64,000 nt of DNA from Acephala macrosclerotiorum (GCA_014904845.1 MU119334.1:62001-126000), one strand, 5' to 3'. Positions 33,085 to 46,311 are shown, counted from the stretch's first letter. Program-made: numbers and translations. The notes: generated from the sequence alone by a model not told the origin.

Positions 33085-35127
33085 ATGTCTAACATCCAAT
33101 ATTCGGGTTCCCGAAAGGGGACCCCTCCTTTCCCCGTGAGGCAGATGACAATTCTGGGTACGTTTCCCTAGAATCGAAGGTGTTCAGCTGAGGCAACGTT
33201 ACTAACATTTTTCAGCATTATGCCGAATCTGCGAACCAATTGCCTTCATGTCGATCTTCCCATACGTCTATTACATGATCAAGGACTTCGGCATCACCAA
33301 GAATGATTCCGAGATCTCAGTATATGCAGGAATGGTCACATCTGCGTTCGCTTTTGCTGAATTCTCGTCGGGCGTCGCGTGGGGCAGACTGAGTGATCGG
33401 GTTGGACGAAAGCCAGTGCTTCTCACCGGACTGGCAGGAACAGCGCTGAGCATGTTGATCTTCGGATTCGCACCCAGCTTTCCAGTTGCACTGCTTGCGC
33501 GGGCACTGGGCGGACTTTTGAATGGGTAAGTCTGATACCCCAAGGAAACAGGGGAGTGCGGTTGAACGTTTCTGTTCTAACTTGGTGGTGCATGTAGGAA
33601 TATCGGCGTTTTGCAGACGACGGTCGCGGAAATGGTCACGGTCAAGGAACATCAGCGTATGTGCGACACGAGTTGTCATATACCCCACCCCCTCCTCCTA
33701 GGAGCCTCTTGCTGACAGGTCGGAAAACAGCCCGCGCGTATACGATCATGCCATTCGTTTGGTGCCTCGGGTAAGTTGTCTGGGATTCTTGGTCAGTCGT
33801 TATTCTTTGGGAAGAGAAACTGATAAGCCCAGATCGATCCTTGGCCCTACTCTTGGAGGCGCATTGGCTAGGCCAGTTCTCGGATACCCGAACCTTTTCG
33901 CAGCCGGAACAATCTGGGAGAGATTTCCATACCTTCTACCCAACTTGGTCTGCACGGTCATCCTGTCTTGTGGTGTAGTGATTGGAATCCTGTTTCTCGA
34001 GGAGACTCACGCAGAGAAGAAGTACCGACACGATCCAGGGTTGGCAGCCGGCAAATGGATCCTCAGCAAGTTCACGCCATGCGCGAATTTGAAGGCATCG
34101 CGATCAGAGAAGATCGGAGATCTCGATGAAGTCTTGCCCTTGTTGGCTGACGAACAGCCACCAGGATACCGCACGTCTCAGGCATCGCCCAATCTGCCAT
34201 CGACGCCGTCGCCTGAACCGCAGGAAGTTTTGGATCTTAATATTTCGCATATTGCGCCGAGGTCGAAGCCAGCTGCGACGAAAGCATTTACAAGACAGGT
34301 CGTGCTCAATATTGTCGGTTATGGCATCTTGGCTTAGTAAGTTATGCCTGAAATTTGTCTCCCCTGCAGGTACCTAGACGTAAGACTGACTCGTGACTTT
34401 CAGCCACACTATGACTTTCGACGCCATGCTCCCGACTCTCCTGAGCACACCACCCCCGGAAAATCCAGAATGGAACCTACCTTTCAAGTTCATTAGTGGT
34501 TATGGCCTCAGTCCCAAGGAGATTGGTGTCATCATGTCTGTCCAAGGCATCTATTCCATGTTCGCGACCATCGTCTTATTCCCAATCATCGTTCGAAGAT
34601 TGAGTGCACTGGGCCTCTTCAGACTGATCACTCTTTCCTATCCAATCCTCTACCTTTCAACACCATACTTCGTCCTCCTTCCAGACTCCATGCGTATGGC
34701 AGGTGTCTACGCCCTCGTCGTCTGGAAATGCACCTTCGCAACCCTCGCCTACCCCAGCAACGCCATCCTCCTCACCAACTCCGCTCCCTCCCTTCTCATG
34801 CTCGGAACCATCAACGGTGTCGCAGCATCCACCGCTTCCCTCTCACGCGCCTTCGGTCCCACCGTTTCAGGCTTCCTCTTCTCTGCTGGTCTTGGACTAG
34901 GCTATTCCGGTCTCGCATGGTGGTGCAGCGCAGTCATTGCTCTCGTTGGAGCAGTCCTAAGTTTATCTATGACGGATAAAGGGGGAAGGATGGATGTTGA
35001 TGAGAAGAGTGAGGAGGTTGATCAAGAGGAAGCTAGTTTTGAAGATCATATTCTTGATCATAATGCGTTGGATTCTGCGATCGTGGCGGCGGAACCGAGG
35101 GATGATATAGAGCTGATCATCAAGTGA
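33085..35127 (+). CDS. MFS transporter, zinc-induced-facilitator-like (DHA1 type)
   Basis: Six exons (33085-33157, 33216-33525, 33598-33656, 33731-33770, 33833-34336, 34404-35127) join in frame to 569 residues. After a short cytosolic leader, MTILALCRICEPIAFMSIFPY is the first helix. The MFS signature between TM2 and TM3 is clear (GVAWGRLSDRVGRKPVLLTG), then GTALSMLIFGF, ARALGGLLNGNIGVLQT and RAYTIMPFVWCLGSILGPTLGG. A long charged loop follows TM6, then the second six helices (SPKEIGVIMSVQGIYSMF, AILLTNSAP, TINGVAASTASLSRAFGPTVSG). The tail is acidic. Members with the CRICEP motif are H+-coupled exporters of small molecules or potassium/zinc. Substrate unknown. Confidence 0.93.
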
Positions 35128-37042
35128 TGTTTCCTCGCGAGAGGAACTGATGCGTCATGATTACGTCTTTTTGCTTCAGCAGAATTTTCGATTTTTCATC
35201 ACCTCGGGAGGATATCTGTATAAAACATCTCGAATTTTTAGTTTAGCTTTTGCGTTTTTCGTTTCTTATTAGTTAGATATCCTTGATTTTAAGTGTTGCG
35301 GCTTTCGATTTATTTCTCGGGACTCTTTTGAGAGTACGGCGCAAGGAAACAAAATATGGATGGGATATCAAATATCATATCAGAAGAGATACTGGGATGC
35401 TATGTTATGTGCGAAGGAGTTTATAAGACAGGGCATATTTTATCACGAAATAGGATCACGAGATCTGATGGGATGGAGTTCACACTTCGCTGGATATAGC
35501 GCTATGGAATGGCATTTTATAAAGGCGTTTAACTTTAATAGGAGGATTTAATATACCTTTGCGCGGCTTGCTATTTCGAGGGATGAATGGGATTGAATGA
35601 AAGGAAAGAGAAGTGAAGGGAGTAAACGACTTTTAAGGGATGGGAGGAAAATGTTTGTAGCAGGAGCAAGGGAGAGATGAGAGAGCAGGTTTCGTTCATC
35701 ATTGCGATGGATCAATGGATTCGGTTTGGGTGCCTATGATATCCCTCTTGGAGTTTTCGTGATCTTTCGATGTTCTGTGCTGTTGGCTTTGAGTTGTGGT
35801 ATATATTAATTGCCCTACTCATTTTTGGACATTGCATTGGCTTCAAATTCAAGTGGCGGTCAATGACTGAGAGGATCTTCAATGCATCATCAACTGTGCA
35901 GCTTCTTCAACTTGTCCGAGACCATCTCTCAAGCACTTATATAAATATCGTCAACACGCATAGCCGAGACTTGACCCCTCATTGCTCAAGGTCCCCCACG
36001 TGGTCACTGCTTTGAAGAGATGCATTGTGGCGGTCAAAGAGTGAGCAGACTCGGCAACTCGTTCAATCACTAAATGGCCCACTTGAGCGAGCATCCCCCT
36101 TTCTCTCTTTCAAAATCCTCACATTGCTCTGGTGCAAGTTGTGGTAGTTCGGAAGTTTGGAGACAAGAATTGTGGTGCTAATGTACTTCGCAACTGCCCT
36201 ACATTGCTTTGCTTCGGCTTTTGGGAAGTAGCGGTGAATTGCAAAGATTAAATCTCCCCATTTATCACTAATGAAGCATTGCATTTTGAAGTATTGCAGG
36301 AAGTCTATTTAGATCTTTATATGTATTTACCATTAAATCAATAAACACTACCGATGCACTTCGCAAGCCACACCGCCAAGACACAATCTTTACTCGATAA
36401 CTAAACATAACGACCTCCACACTAGAGACGACCGCGGCACCCGTCCACCAAACTGGGGGGTCCTGATTCGCCAAAGCTCTTATCAATTAGTGGTATCTCT
36501 TCACTCTAGCGGACCCTGACCGCGATGCGCATCCCAAGAAACCTTCAGCCTGCACTGTACGACCAGAAATCCCACTCAACCCCCGCGACTGCATATCGAC
36601 TGCAACGTCCTTTGAAGATTGAATTTCTTTTATGCCACACGCATCGCAAATCACGGTCGCCGGGTCCCGTCCCCTCACTTCTTCAGCTCTAGATTGAGTT
36701 TCTGACAAACGCTTCAAGCTTACCATCACGAGGAGGGAAGAGAAAAAGTTCGGATGAGAAACGAATTGATCAACGAGAGAAAAACACACCACTCAGCAAA
36801 CACCCTGCGAAGAAGGATAGGGATACCAAGGACCGGCAGAGCACGATGAGCACGCAGGGACAAATATCGATTTCGAAGCAGAGATAGCGGTTCCTGTCCA
36901 ATCACCGCCTCACGCATCAACCTTCCGCTGTGAGCGCGATCGCGATCGCGATCACGATTTGAATCCCTGACCCCAACACCAAGGTTGGATCCGAGGCTGA
37001 TGCATATCGAGTCTGCGACAAGCATTCAAACGAGGAAAGACA
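35128..37042. other. Intergenic region, no gene seen
   Basis: About 1.9 kb between the transporter stop and the Zn2Cys6 gene. The last few hundred bases should be the transcription-factor promoter and 5' UTR, and contain a short GCGATC repeat near 36933-36956. Small ORFs lack domains. Confidence 0.45.
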
Positions 37043-40000
37043 ATGAATCCGCGCTCACCAACCTCAACAATGAGCTCCACTGCTGTCGGAGGAGCAGGAG
37101 GCTACCCACATAAGCGCGCGCGCCACAGCTCTCCCGATCAAAAATCCGCCACGAGTCCCAAGAGCGTTGAAGAGGTTGAGATACTCGGTGGAGTGGAAGC
37201 GGCGGGCGGAGGTGGAGGAAAGGGAGGGAAGGCTGGCCAAAGCAGCAGTTTTCGGAATGTGAGCGCGTGTAATAGGTGTAGGTTGCGGAAGAACAGGTGC
37301 GATCAGCGCCTGCCAAGTTGTGCGAGTTGCGAGAAGGCGAGTGTGAAGTGTGTGGGGTATGATCCTATTACGAAGAGGGAGATTCCTAGGAGGTGAGCTA
37401 TTCAACTTTCGTCGGACATTCGCAGATAGAGGGAGGGGCAAAGATGTGTGGAAATGGACAAGGCAATGGTAGTTGCTGACTTTAGATGAATAGCTACGTC
37501 TTCTACCTCGAGAGTCGAGTAGGATACCTCGAAAAAGTCCTCCAAGAACACAACATCTCCTTCGCTCCCGCCGACGTCCTCGACCACTCCTCCCGCCCCG
37601 GCCCAGACCCCACCACCGTCCAAACACCTAGCGACGACGGCCGACCAGCATTTAATGGAAACGATACCTCTATAGCCTCGCACAAACAATCACCCCAAGA
37701 AGCAGCATGGAATAAGAAGCAGGACGAATCGGATAGAGTCAACAAACTCGTCTCAAATGTCGGCTCTATCTCCGTCCAGGGAGCTTCAGATTCCCGCTAC
37801 CTAGGCTCCACGTCCGGGATCTCTTTCGCAAGAGTTGTGTTCGCAGCGGTGAAATCCTCTGTCTCGGGAACGAATAGTGATAGATCCGGCGTCCGCCCCT
37901 CTAAACCACCGATCCCATCCAAAGGCGCAGCCGCAGGTCCCAATGGGACTTCCATGCGGGACTCCTTTTTCGGGCTGCATACCAAACCTACTATCAAACA
38001 AGCTCCCTTTCCTTCGAAAGAAGTTGGCAGAAGGCTGGTAGAGTTCTACTTCGAGCATGCGAATCCGCAGATTCCCATCTTACACAGAGGAGAGTTCAAC
38101 AAGATGTTTGAGGCGGCGTATGAGGAAGGAGACAAGAGAGTTAGGACGAGCAGGGAACTATATATGCTGAACATGGTGTTTGCGATTGGTTCTGGTATCT
38201 TTCTGGGAGATGAGGGCCATAAGGATAAAGATGGAGAAGGGAAGAGTGAGAATCAAAAGAGGAGAAGTGGATTGGATAAACAGTGTCAGCCGGAGGAGTA
38301 TCATGCGTCTGCGATTGTGCATCTGGAGGCTTGTCTCAGCAGCCCGAGCTCGATTGACAAGACGGATGGATTTGGTGGCGGACTCGAGGAGTTGCAGGCT
38401 GTGTTGTTGCTTGCGGGGTTTGCGCTGTTGAGGCCGGTTGCGCCTGGATTGTGGTATATTATTGGGGTGGCTGTACGGTTGGCTGTTGATCTGGGGTTGC
38501 ACTACGAGGATGGGAAGGATTTGGAAGTTGGACTTGAGGAGATGCCGCAAAATGCCACCGACGAGGATTCGGAGCTAGTGAGGATGCAGAATGAGAGGAG
38601 TGCGAGGGAAAGGGGCAGGAGAGAATGGGTTCGTGATTTCAGGAGGAGGTTATGGTGGTGCACATACTCGTTTGATCGATTGGTCTCGACTTGTGTTGGA
38701 AGACCATTTGGCATCACGGATCAAGTTGTCACCACGGAATTCCCTTCACTACTGGACGACAAGTACATCACGCCGTCTGGATTCTTGGAACCTACTGGTG
38801 GACCTGGAGAGCCGAGTTATAAACATGCTGCTTATCACTACTTCCGCCTGAGATTGCTACAATCGGAGATATTGCAGGTTCTGCAGCATCAACAGGCGCA
38901 ACAAGCTCGAGCGACCGGAGCGAATCAGCAGAATCCGTTCATGCATACAGCTCTACCATCGCCTTTCCTCTCGAAGTTTGACAGCTTCCGATCGTGGCGT
39001 ATTGACATCGATAAGCGGTTGTGGGAATGGAAGACGTCAGCTCCTACGAGAAGAGAGACGGGTGTTGGCTTCTCAGTGGAATTTCTCGAGTTGAATTACT
39101 GGCAGTGCGTAATTATGCTCTATCGGCAGAGCTTGAGCGTGCCTACACCATTCGAAGGAGAGTTCAACACGAGTGATGAAGTCAACAGTCCGAACGTCCA
39201 TAGTGTTGAGCTTAGAGAGGACGAAGAACGAGTCTTCCTAAAGGTCGCAGAAGCCGGGCAGAGAGTGTTGAGACTGTACCGACAGCTCCATCGCGTACAT
39301 CTCGTTAACTACACTTTCCTGGCGACCCACCATCTCTTCATGGCCGGTATTTCCTTCCTCTACGCCATTTGGCATTCCTCCATTGTCCGATCTCGCTTGG
39401 TAAGCTCTGTTCTCTAAAATGTCCCAAATTCGAACTAACAATTCACAGACAATGGACGAAGTAGACTTCACAATCCTAGCCGCAACCTCCGTCCTTGGCG
39501 ACCTCATTGAGAAATGTCCTCCCGCAGAAGCCTGCCGCGATGCCTTTGACCGAATGTCCAAAGCTACCGTCCAAATGTGCATGTCCACAACCGGCTTCGG
39601 CTCCTCCGCCCACGGCCTGAATTCTCGTCGACATTCTAGTCATTCTCAAGACCGCTCACATTCCCAAGCAGAATCTAGCTCCAATGATTACTTCTCCAAA
39701 TCATTAAGGAGACAGAGTCGTGGCCCAGGAGCAGGGACAGGAAGACCAAAACCACAATTCGACATGGCACTCAACGATCTCTTGGGGTCCGCATCCCAAA
39801 CTCCTTCAACAAGCAAAGCAACACCAACTCAAAATTTCCGCACTATCCCCAGTCCAAAGAATCAAAACACCAACACAGTGAAAATGGAATTAGAAGGCTA
39901 CAATACCTCGAGCACCGCTACTCCAGCCGCTCAACACCAGGGGAGACAACAAGTCTCGCAATCACCATCCGATTACGCTATCTCACCTCCTTTATCACAA

Positions 40001-40396
40001 CTCGACACTTCAGCCATCGATCCGAGTTTGTTGCCGAGTCATCAATCTCCATCCGCAAGTAACAACACAGCAGTCTCAGCTTCTGCTCCCTACGCCGCGG
40101 CAGTACAAAGCACGTATGGCACAAATCCATACCAAGAGATGCAATTCCCATTCCAAAACGCACCGGGCATGGACTTCCTCAACCAACCGTCTTGGGATGG
40201 ATTGGATAATGGTGGGCAAGGAGCAGGCAATGGATGGGGAAATGGAGACTTGGGAATGGGGTTGGGTATGGATATGGGGTGGATAGGGGACGGGGGTGAT
40301 TTGGCGGGGGGTGGGGGACATGATTTTAGTGAGGGGGGAAATGGTGGGGTGGATTTATTCGATGGGTTCTTTTTTGGGGGGACGGGGAATTTCTAA
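37043..40396 (+). CDS. Zn2Cys6 transcription factor with fungal_trans domain
   Basis: Exons 37043-37392, 37494-39399 and 39449-40396 (introns 101 and 49 nt) give 1067 residues. The binuclear cluster is complete: ACNRCRLRKNRCDQRLPSCASCEKASVKC, followed by VGYDPITKREIPRSYVFYLESRVGYLE, a linker and coiled coil of the Ppr1-like type. The middle region (GRRLVEFYFEHANPQIPILHRGEF, then LQAVLLLAGFALLRP and GVAVRLAVDLGLHY, then RRRLWWCTYSFDRLVSTCVGRPFGI) is the fungal-specific transcription factor domain. The C-terminal 250 residues are Ser/Gln/Asn-rich and end in a Gly/Asp/Met stretch (GMGLGMDMGWIGDGGD, FDGFFFGGTGNF), which may be an activation region. Target genes unknown; the transporter upstream is on the same strand but nearly 2 kb away. 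Confidence 0.93.
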
Positions 40397-40884
40397 CCTG
40401 TTCCTGTGACTCTTGATGAAAATCTTTTTTTTTTCTCGCTTGTTGGGCGCATGGAATCTCCACGAAATATGGTTATGTTATGATGACAGGAGAGCAAAAT
40501 GGATAGTAGATATGGATGGACTAGCTATGTTATAGCATGGCGTTTTGGCGTTCTTCGAGGGACGATATGACATCTTTGAGCTTGGGTGAAGGATGATATC
40601 CTAGCGGTGGCTTGTTCATTTTGCGAGCTCGGAAAGGAGAGATAAAAATACCATGAATGGGAAATTCGCTTTTGTCCCCCTTCTGCTTTGCATGTCTGTT
40701 CTCGCCTCTAGTTTCTCTCGTTCGTTTTATGTTATTGTTTGTAGGGCGGTAAGTGCTGGAATGTTGTGCATTTACACGTTGGGTTCGGATGCTGATCTGA
40801 GTAATGTCTCATCGTCGAGGTTTGATAAAAGTCTGCACTCCACGAATGTTTATCTTCTAAGATCTCTACATCCGACAATCCAGC
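40397..40884. other. 3' flank of the Zn2Cys6 gene, nothing recognised
   Basis: About 490 bp. A T-rich stretch shortly after the stop (near 40426) fits a 3' UTR. No gene was seen. Confidence 0.4.
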
Positions 40885-43291
40885 ATGACCATCCGATTTT
40901 CAACAACTGTACTACTGGTAAGATTCGTCATGATTGCTAGAGCGGAAGAGATATTAAATGTCTGCACATGTCGAAGTCCATATGTCACATTTGGGAATCC
41001 CAAAGGCACTGCGGTACGGCAGGAGACTCATGTCTTTTGCGGGTCTAGCGGGACGAGACGAGGTGGACGGCGGCGGAAGCTGATGTCCCATAGAGAAACG
41101 TATTTTCTGGCACGGCCCTTGCTGACACCCCCTTGGGAGAGTATATCGAAGCTTCCTGAACTAGGGGTGGATGGATTGACATTGACCGATATGGGAAGTG
41201 AGAGGGCGATCAAAAAATCGCTTAAGAGTTTGGAAGAGTTGATAGGTAGTGATTCCGATCATTAGGATATCGATTTCGACTTGTACGACGAATTCGAAGC
41301 CGGATCTTGCTCCTACGATGCCGTTTCCCACTTCACAATAGGACGACGATTGGAAGTTTTGGATCGAAAGGAGCTTCGGTACTGGTACTCCCATCTGTCC
41401 CGAATCTTGTAATTATTCAGAAGAACAAGTTGACGATTGCTACGGCTTGCGCTTCGACGCTAGGTGTGCAGCTCATAAGAGAATTAAAGATCCCCAGTCA
41501 AGTTGTTGCAACGACAACTTCGAACAAACGGGTTGACAGTCGAGACCCAAGAACAAGCAAGGTGCTTGCTTTACATTCATCATCGCTTAATGCGGTCCTT
41601 ACACCGGAGTCTGTCCCGTCTATGAAGCTCAGAGCCTCGACTGGAGATGGTGATTACTCTTCTCCGAGTCGCGGGGGTCTGGTTGCACCAAGCACGATGA
41701 TACCAATGTCTCCTCCACCCACTTTACCTAGAACTTCAAACGAGATGCTTGGCAGGAGATCGGAGGGATATGAAGAGTTCTCAAGCATAGGATCTTTGAT
41801 TGCCTTACAGTCACAAATGACTACTCAACTTTTACCTTTATTCCCGTCCGAGACGATACATATGGCCGCAATTAAATCCTTCAGATCGTTTACTTAGGCT
41901 CTCTCAACGTCTTTGTCTCCCATATACAAGCGGCTTCCTTAATGCTATCGCCTCAATTTTCTCTTTCTCGGGTCTTGCCGCTTGGCCTTTCCTCCTCGCC
42001 AAATGATGCCAAATCATCTTCGTTATCGGAAATCTCCCATATTTCCTCACCACCTTCTCCTGTTCTGGTATCATTACACACAACGACCTAGAGCCAGATA
42101 CAGGCCGCGCCGACAACATCCCAGGCTCCCACCATTACTCGTTTGTCCCTGTACTCGAGTCAGAAGTCCAAAGTCTTACCTCCTTTTCCCACTGGGCTAT
42201 TGTCAGCCGCCCCTTCCGCTATTATTCTAAACTTAAGTATTACATCATCTTCTAGTCCAAACTCCAGTCGCTCTCCATCAGAAAGCCTGACTTTTTAGAA
42301 TTTCCAGACAGCTTCAGCTCGAGAATCGATCCTCTCTTCATCAACCCAGACTCCAACTCCCCCAACATCCACTTCCACAGCACAAATGATTCCAACGAAC
42401 AACACCATTAGCGGCGGAAACGTCAATTGTCTAAGCTGGGCACTGGGGCAATGTTGTAGCCAGTATTTTTATTGCGGTAGTGCATCAGATTATTGTGGTG
42501 TAGAATGTAGGGTGGAGTTTGGGATTTGTGGGGTTGAGCAGAGCAGTGTTGTGTTGCTGCCGTCTTCTGGGGTGTATGGAACATATCCTACTTCATTGGA
42601 GTCGACCAGTGCGGCGGATTTGTGGGTCTCGAGCTTGAAGACCACCTTGTCAATGGGTCCATTTTCCACGAGAGTGAGTATGGGCGTCTCGGAATTGCTG
42701 CAAACTGAGCGAGGTTCCTTGGTGAAGAGCGAAGGTACCGTGTCAAAGATGACAAGTACCTCGGCACTGGTACTGAGTTCGTCAAGCTTCTCGAGTCTTT
42801 CAAGCTCGTCCAATCCGACAAGTCATCAACGCTATCGAGTTCGTTGCCGCACTTCCTCTGCTCCCTCAACCATCTCATCCCCATTATTCTCCCAGTCCAC
42901 TTCCACCGCCAAATCAACGACCACAAACTCATCAAGCTCCACCTCCAATACAACCCTTTCTTTAACCTCCTCGTCCCTCTCAACTTCCTTACCCACCTCT
43001 ACCTCGTCTCATATAACTTCCACCACTAAGCCACCCTCCTCATCCTTCTCTACCACCAAAACAACGCCGTCAATCTCCTCCTCAACAACCAAACCCTCTG
43101 GACGATGCGGTCCTGGAATCGGCTCTTGTATAGCAGGCTCGGCAGCAGGGGAATGCTGTAATAAGTACGTCTGCTGCTTTACTGATAATGCGAATTGTAA
43201 TATTTATACGGGTTGTCAGGTGAGTAATAGGGTTTTTTTTCTCTCTCCTCCTTAGGTGGATTGGGGTCGGACTTGGGGACTGAGGCTTTAG
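40885..43291 (+). pseudogene. Decayed CBM18-like chitin-binding protein gene
   Basis: Coding signal moves between frames. At the 5' end a possible signal peptide (MTIRFSTTVLLVRFVMIARA) is followed by a frame with TAG at 41263-41265 that continues DIDFDLYDEFEAGSCSYDAV. Then, in another frame, a Cys-rich block appears (GTPICPESCNYSEEQVDDCYG, FDARCAAHKRIKDPQSSCC) that ends in TGA. A Ser/Thr/Pro linker with further stops follows. The last frame (42386-43220) has two CBM18-like modules: LGQCCSQYFYCGSASDYCG...C near its start and RCGPGIGSCIAG...GECCNKYVCC...CNIYTGCQ at its end. A GTGAGT donor and short last exon end near 43291. The intact protein was probably secreted and chitin-binding. The family of the N-terminal part is not recognised. 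Confidence 0.6.
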
Positions 43292-43622
43292 TGGAAGGAA
43301 AGGAAAAGGAAAGCTGGCAGCGTCAGACAGCTTCCGATCACAATGAACGGACGGACGGATGACAGATGACGATTATCGCATGAATGAGCAGTAGAAGAAA
43401 GAACACCGCGAGGAGTAAGGTGGCGGACCAAAGGCTGATGACACTGCGTTCGTGGATATCGTCGTATATACATGATCATCGATTCTCTATGGGGGTATTG
43501 AAGAATTAAACGCCTTTCCATGCTTTACCTGAACGCCCCATGCGCCCAATCAAGATTTTGAAGCGCCTTGCATTGATCTTGGCTATTGGAAGTTCCTCCC
43601 TCTGGTAGCACTGCTCGTTGTC
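43292..43622. other. Intergenic region, nothing recognised
   Basis: 330 bp between the convergent 3' ends of the CBM18-like relic and DUF6590 gene 1. No signal was identified. Confidence 0.4.
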
Positions 43623-45571
43623 CTACTTTCTCTTGTGATGATACTTTGACCTTGAACTCTGGCCCCGAACTTCTCTTTCGTCGCGACTGCCCTTAGACCT
43701 GCTGCTACTGCTATTTTTTGACTTTCTAGGTCCTTGTGGTGGTTGATCCGCTGGTCTAGCGAAGAAACAAGATTGCAGGAGTGCTTCCATGGAATTTACG
43801 TGGACCTTGCCAATATTGAGAACCCGAACGTATTTTTCTACGGTATAGATTTTGGCGTAGTTGATCCTCGACAGTGAACCCAAATCGCCTTCTGGTGTGT
43901 CAAGCTGCCGTATGACTCGTATGGGATCTTTACTGAGGTTCTCGCTTGTAATATTGCCCTCTTGATCTTCAATACTTAACTCCTCTGGTGGGAATGGGCT
44001 TGTATGTATCATGGCGTGTTGTTGTGGGTCAGGTAGATTAGGCTTCAGAGTAGCCATTCCGGAGTATGTGTATATTGGTCTACTCGGAGGTTAGTACCTC
44101 AGTGTGCATTATATCAGAGCACTAACGAGCAGATGACATTCCCGTAACCCTCAGCAATCACCACGAATCGACGAATTTCGGAGTACACATGTTCACCCAG
44201 CCAAACAGTCTGGAAATTACTATTCGCGGTTCCTGGTCTAGTCGCCTCTGTGCCTGGTCTGCTTGCTGGTGGAGCACGAGCCGGCTCAGTCCAAACCATC
44301 ATGAACACTCGGCCTGGCTTCCAAAAATTCTTATTCTTACGTTCGTCGATGACGGTATACCCTTCAAAAACGTTACTACCTGAAGATCGAGGCAAGATGA
44401 GGAGTAACTCACTATCACTAAGAGTCGCAGGATGGGAGGGTTGGGCGCTGGACGGACTGGTCCTCGTAGGACCAGCAACTGTCTGAACATAGTAGTCGAT
44501 GAGTAGTCTAAGATATGAGTCTGGAATTCTCCCAACCTTGAGAATTTTGATATTGTGCTCCAGCGTATAGATCCGACCGAAATTCAGCCTTGACATGGGA
44601 TGAATGGACTCTGCATGGTTTTCGACAACTATAGGAAAGGGCTCTTTCGTTAAATATTCTCCTAGGAAGAGTCGTGGGTGAGTGCCGTCGGCGTAGACAG
44701 CAGCATAATCTTCTGGTCGAACGCCTTTCTTTGTGGTCCCTTGTCCATTGTAAGTGAACATTGAAAGGCAGATGCAACAGCCTTTCATCTCTCGGGCAAC
44801 AACAAAGTGGCGCATTTTTATAAAGATGTTTCCGCCGAATGGTGAAGTCATTATATTTGGACTTTCCTCTAAAGCATTCTCTCCTGCTGGCTCCGCCCAT
44901 AGTGCTTTGAAGACCCGACCTATCTTGAAGAATCGTGTAGGTTCGGAGATGACCTCGAAGACTATCATGTTGTGAGCGACTATTCAGCACACATGATTTG
45001 ATAATGCCTTACCTGGACTCGGACTAGCATATGTAGGCCCTGTATCTTGAGCTGTGCTTTGTTCGGAATAGTCCCTGGGGTATTCATCCTCCTCCTCGTA
45101 ATCATAATCTTCTGGTGTTGGCTGGGAAGCATGACGAGCCTCCGTATCTTGAGCTGTCCTTTGTTCGGAATAATCCCTAGGGTACTCATCCTCCTCCTCC
45201 TCCTCCTCCTTCTCCTCCTCCTCCTCCTCGTCGTCGTCGTCGTCGTCGTAAACATAGTCTTCTGGTGTTGGCTGGGAAGCATGACGAGCCTCCGTATTTT
45301 GAGCTGTGCTTTGTTTGGAATAATCCTTGGGGTATTCATACCCCTCCTCGTAATCGTAGTCTTCTGGTATTCGCTGGGAAGCATGACGAGCCTCTGTATC
45401 TTGAGCTATGCTTTGTTCGGAATAATCCAGGGGGTTATCGTACTCCTCATGAAAATAACTATATTCTACCTCTCCAGTAGGACCATAGCGGGTGGAATAG
45501 CTGCAATGACCCTCCTCGGACCATCTCAATTCGCTCCACTCCGTTGACAGGTCTGGTCGTTTGCCTGACAT
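43623..45571 (-). CDS. DUF6590 protein 1, two DUF6590 domains (module 1)
   Basis: Exons 45013-45571, 44127-44961 and 43623-44079 (introns 51 and 47 nt; the second donor is GTTAGT) give 616 residues. The N-terminal 180 residues carry imperfect repeats of (E)ARHASQPTPEDYDYEE..EYPRDYSEQ and an Asp/Glu run. Domain 1: FFKIGRVFKALWAEPAG, MRHFVVAREMKGCCICLSMFTYNGQG, GVRPEDYAAVY, then MSRLNFGRIYTLEHNIKILKVG. Domain 2: FWKPGRVFMMVWTEPA, YSEIRRFVVIAEGYGNVIC, YTYSGMATLKP and LSRINYAKIYTVEKYVRVLNIG. The C-terminus is basic and Ser-rich (SKNSSSSRSKGSRDE). DUF6590 is a fungal domain without assigned function. It is head-to-head with a family X gene, 740 bp between starts, and shares N-terminus and promoter with module 2. 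Confidence 0.88.
45025..45440 (-). repeat. In-gene tandem repeats plus poly-Asp/Glu tract
   Basis: About four units of roughly 100-135 bp encode variants of DYSEQ(S/R)TAQDTEARHASQPTPEDYDYEE. One unit is expanded by a GAG/GAT-type triplet run (near 45193-45250 on the plus strand, read as CTC/GTC). The repeats lie in the N-terminal part of DUF6590 protein 1. Confidence 0.85.
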
Positions 45572-46311
45572 GTTCGATTCTGTGACGGGAAGTGTCCAGC
45601 CATGCAAGCCGCATGATAGTAGCCCGCGATTGACACAACATATTAACAGGTGGAATGACAGTATGCCAGCACAAGTTGCTTGTCCATCGTTGAGGGTGTG
45701 TTGCGAAGTTGGCGATAAAATTCGATGCACTGCAAGGCTAGAGTTGGCTGCCTCGGTGGCAGCCCAACGCTAAGATCGATCCGGAAGAAGAGTCACGTGA
45801 AGCCCGTACGGCCACGTACCCATAGAACGGCGCTCGAAGAATCACAGTGCACTCAGTGCTTTCATTCATTCCTCGGTGCCAAGTAAAATGCACCTCCATC
45901 AAATCTTAGGTACTCAGGGCGGCTATGTCACGAATAATGTGTTACAAATTAAGTATTTCGAGTTACCCTGATGGGACTGAAAGTGATTTCTACAGCTGTC
46001 GAAGTTATGGAGGGCGTGTGCACGATATATCAAACTCCTATTTTATATTTCCTGGAATATCACAATGGAATGTGAGATGCCAAGCTAGTGTGGCTTGCTT
46101 AGACCTGCCCGAACTGTATCAAACTACAGGCGGCAGCCTCGCCGAGGCATTACTCAGAGCGCTGCGGACTGTTCTTTCCCCTGGCGGCCCTGATTGCGGA
46201 CCGCAACCTGCGGACTGGTAGCATCACAGCATATTTAGAAGAGCGATTGTTCCCCCAGAAATTTCCTGCTCTTCTTTCTGTTACTAAGAACATGGAAAAA
46301 TAGCCGCCCAA
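45572..46311. promoter_or_regulatory. Bidirectional promoter of module 1
   Basis: This 740 bp separates divergent starts at 45571 and 46312. It contains GCAGCCCAACGCTA at 45759-45772 and TCACGTGA at 45793-45800. The same two strings occur in the same order in the module 2 promoter, with wider similarity on the DUF6590 side, so the promoter was duplicated with the genes. Confidence 0.65.

Noticed and set aside
36933..36956. Short GCGATC-type repeat
   Set aside because: Only about four units; too short to be more than a simple repeat in a 5' flank.
45047..45547. Plus-strand 166-codon ORF with long Leu and Val runs
   Set aside because: Antisense shadow of the Glu/Asp-rich repeats in DUF6590 gene 1.
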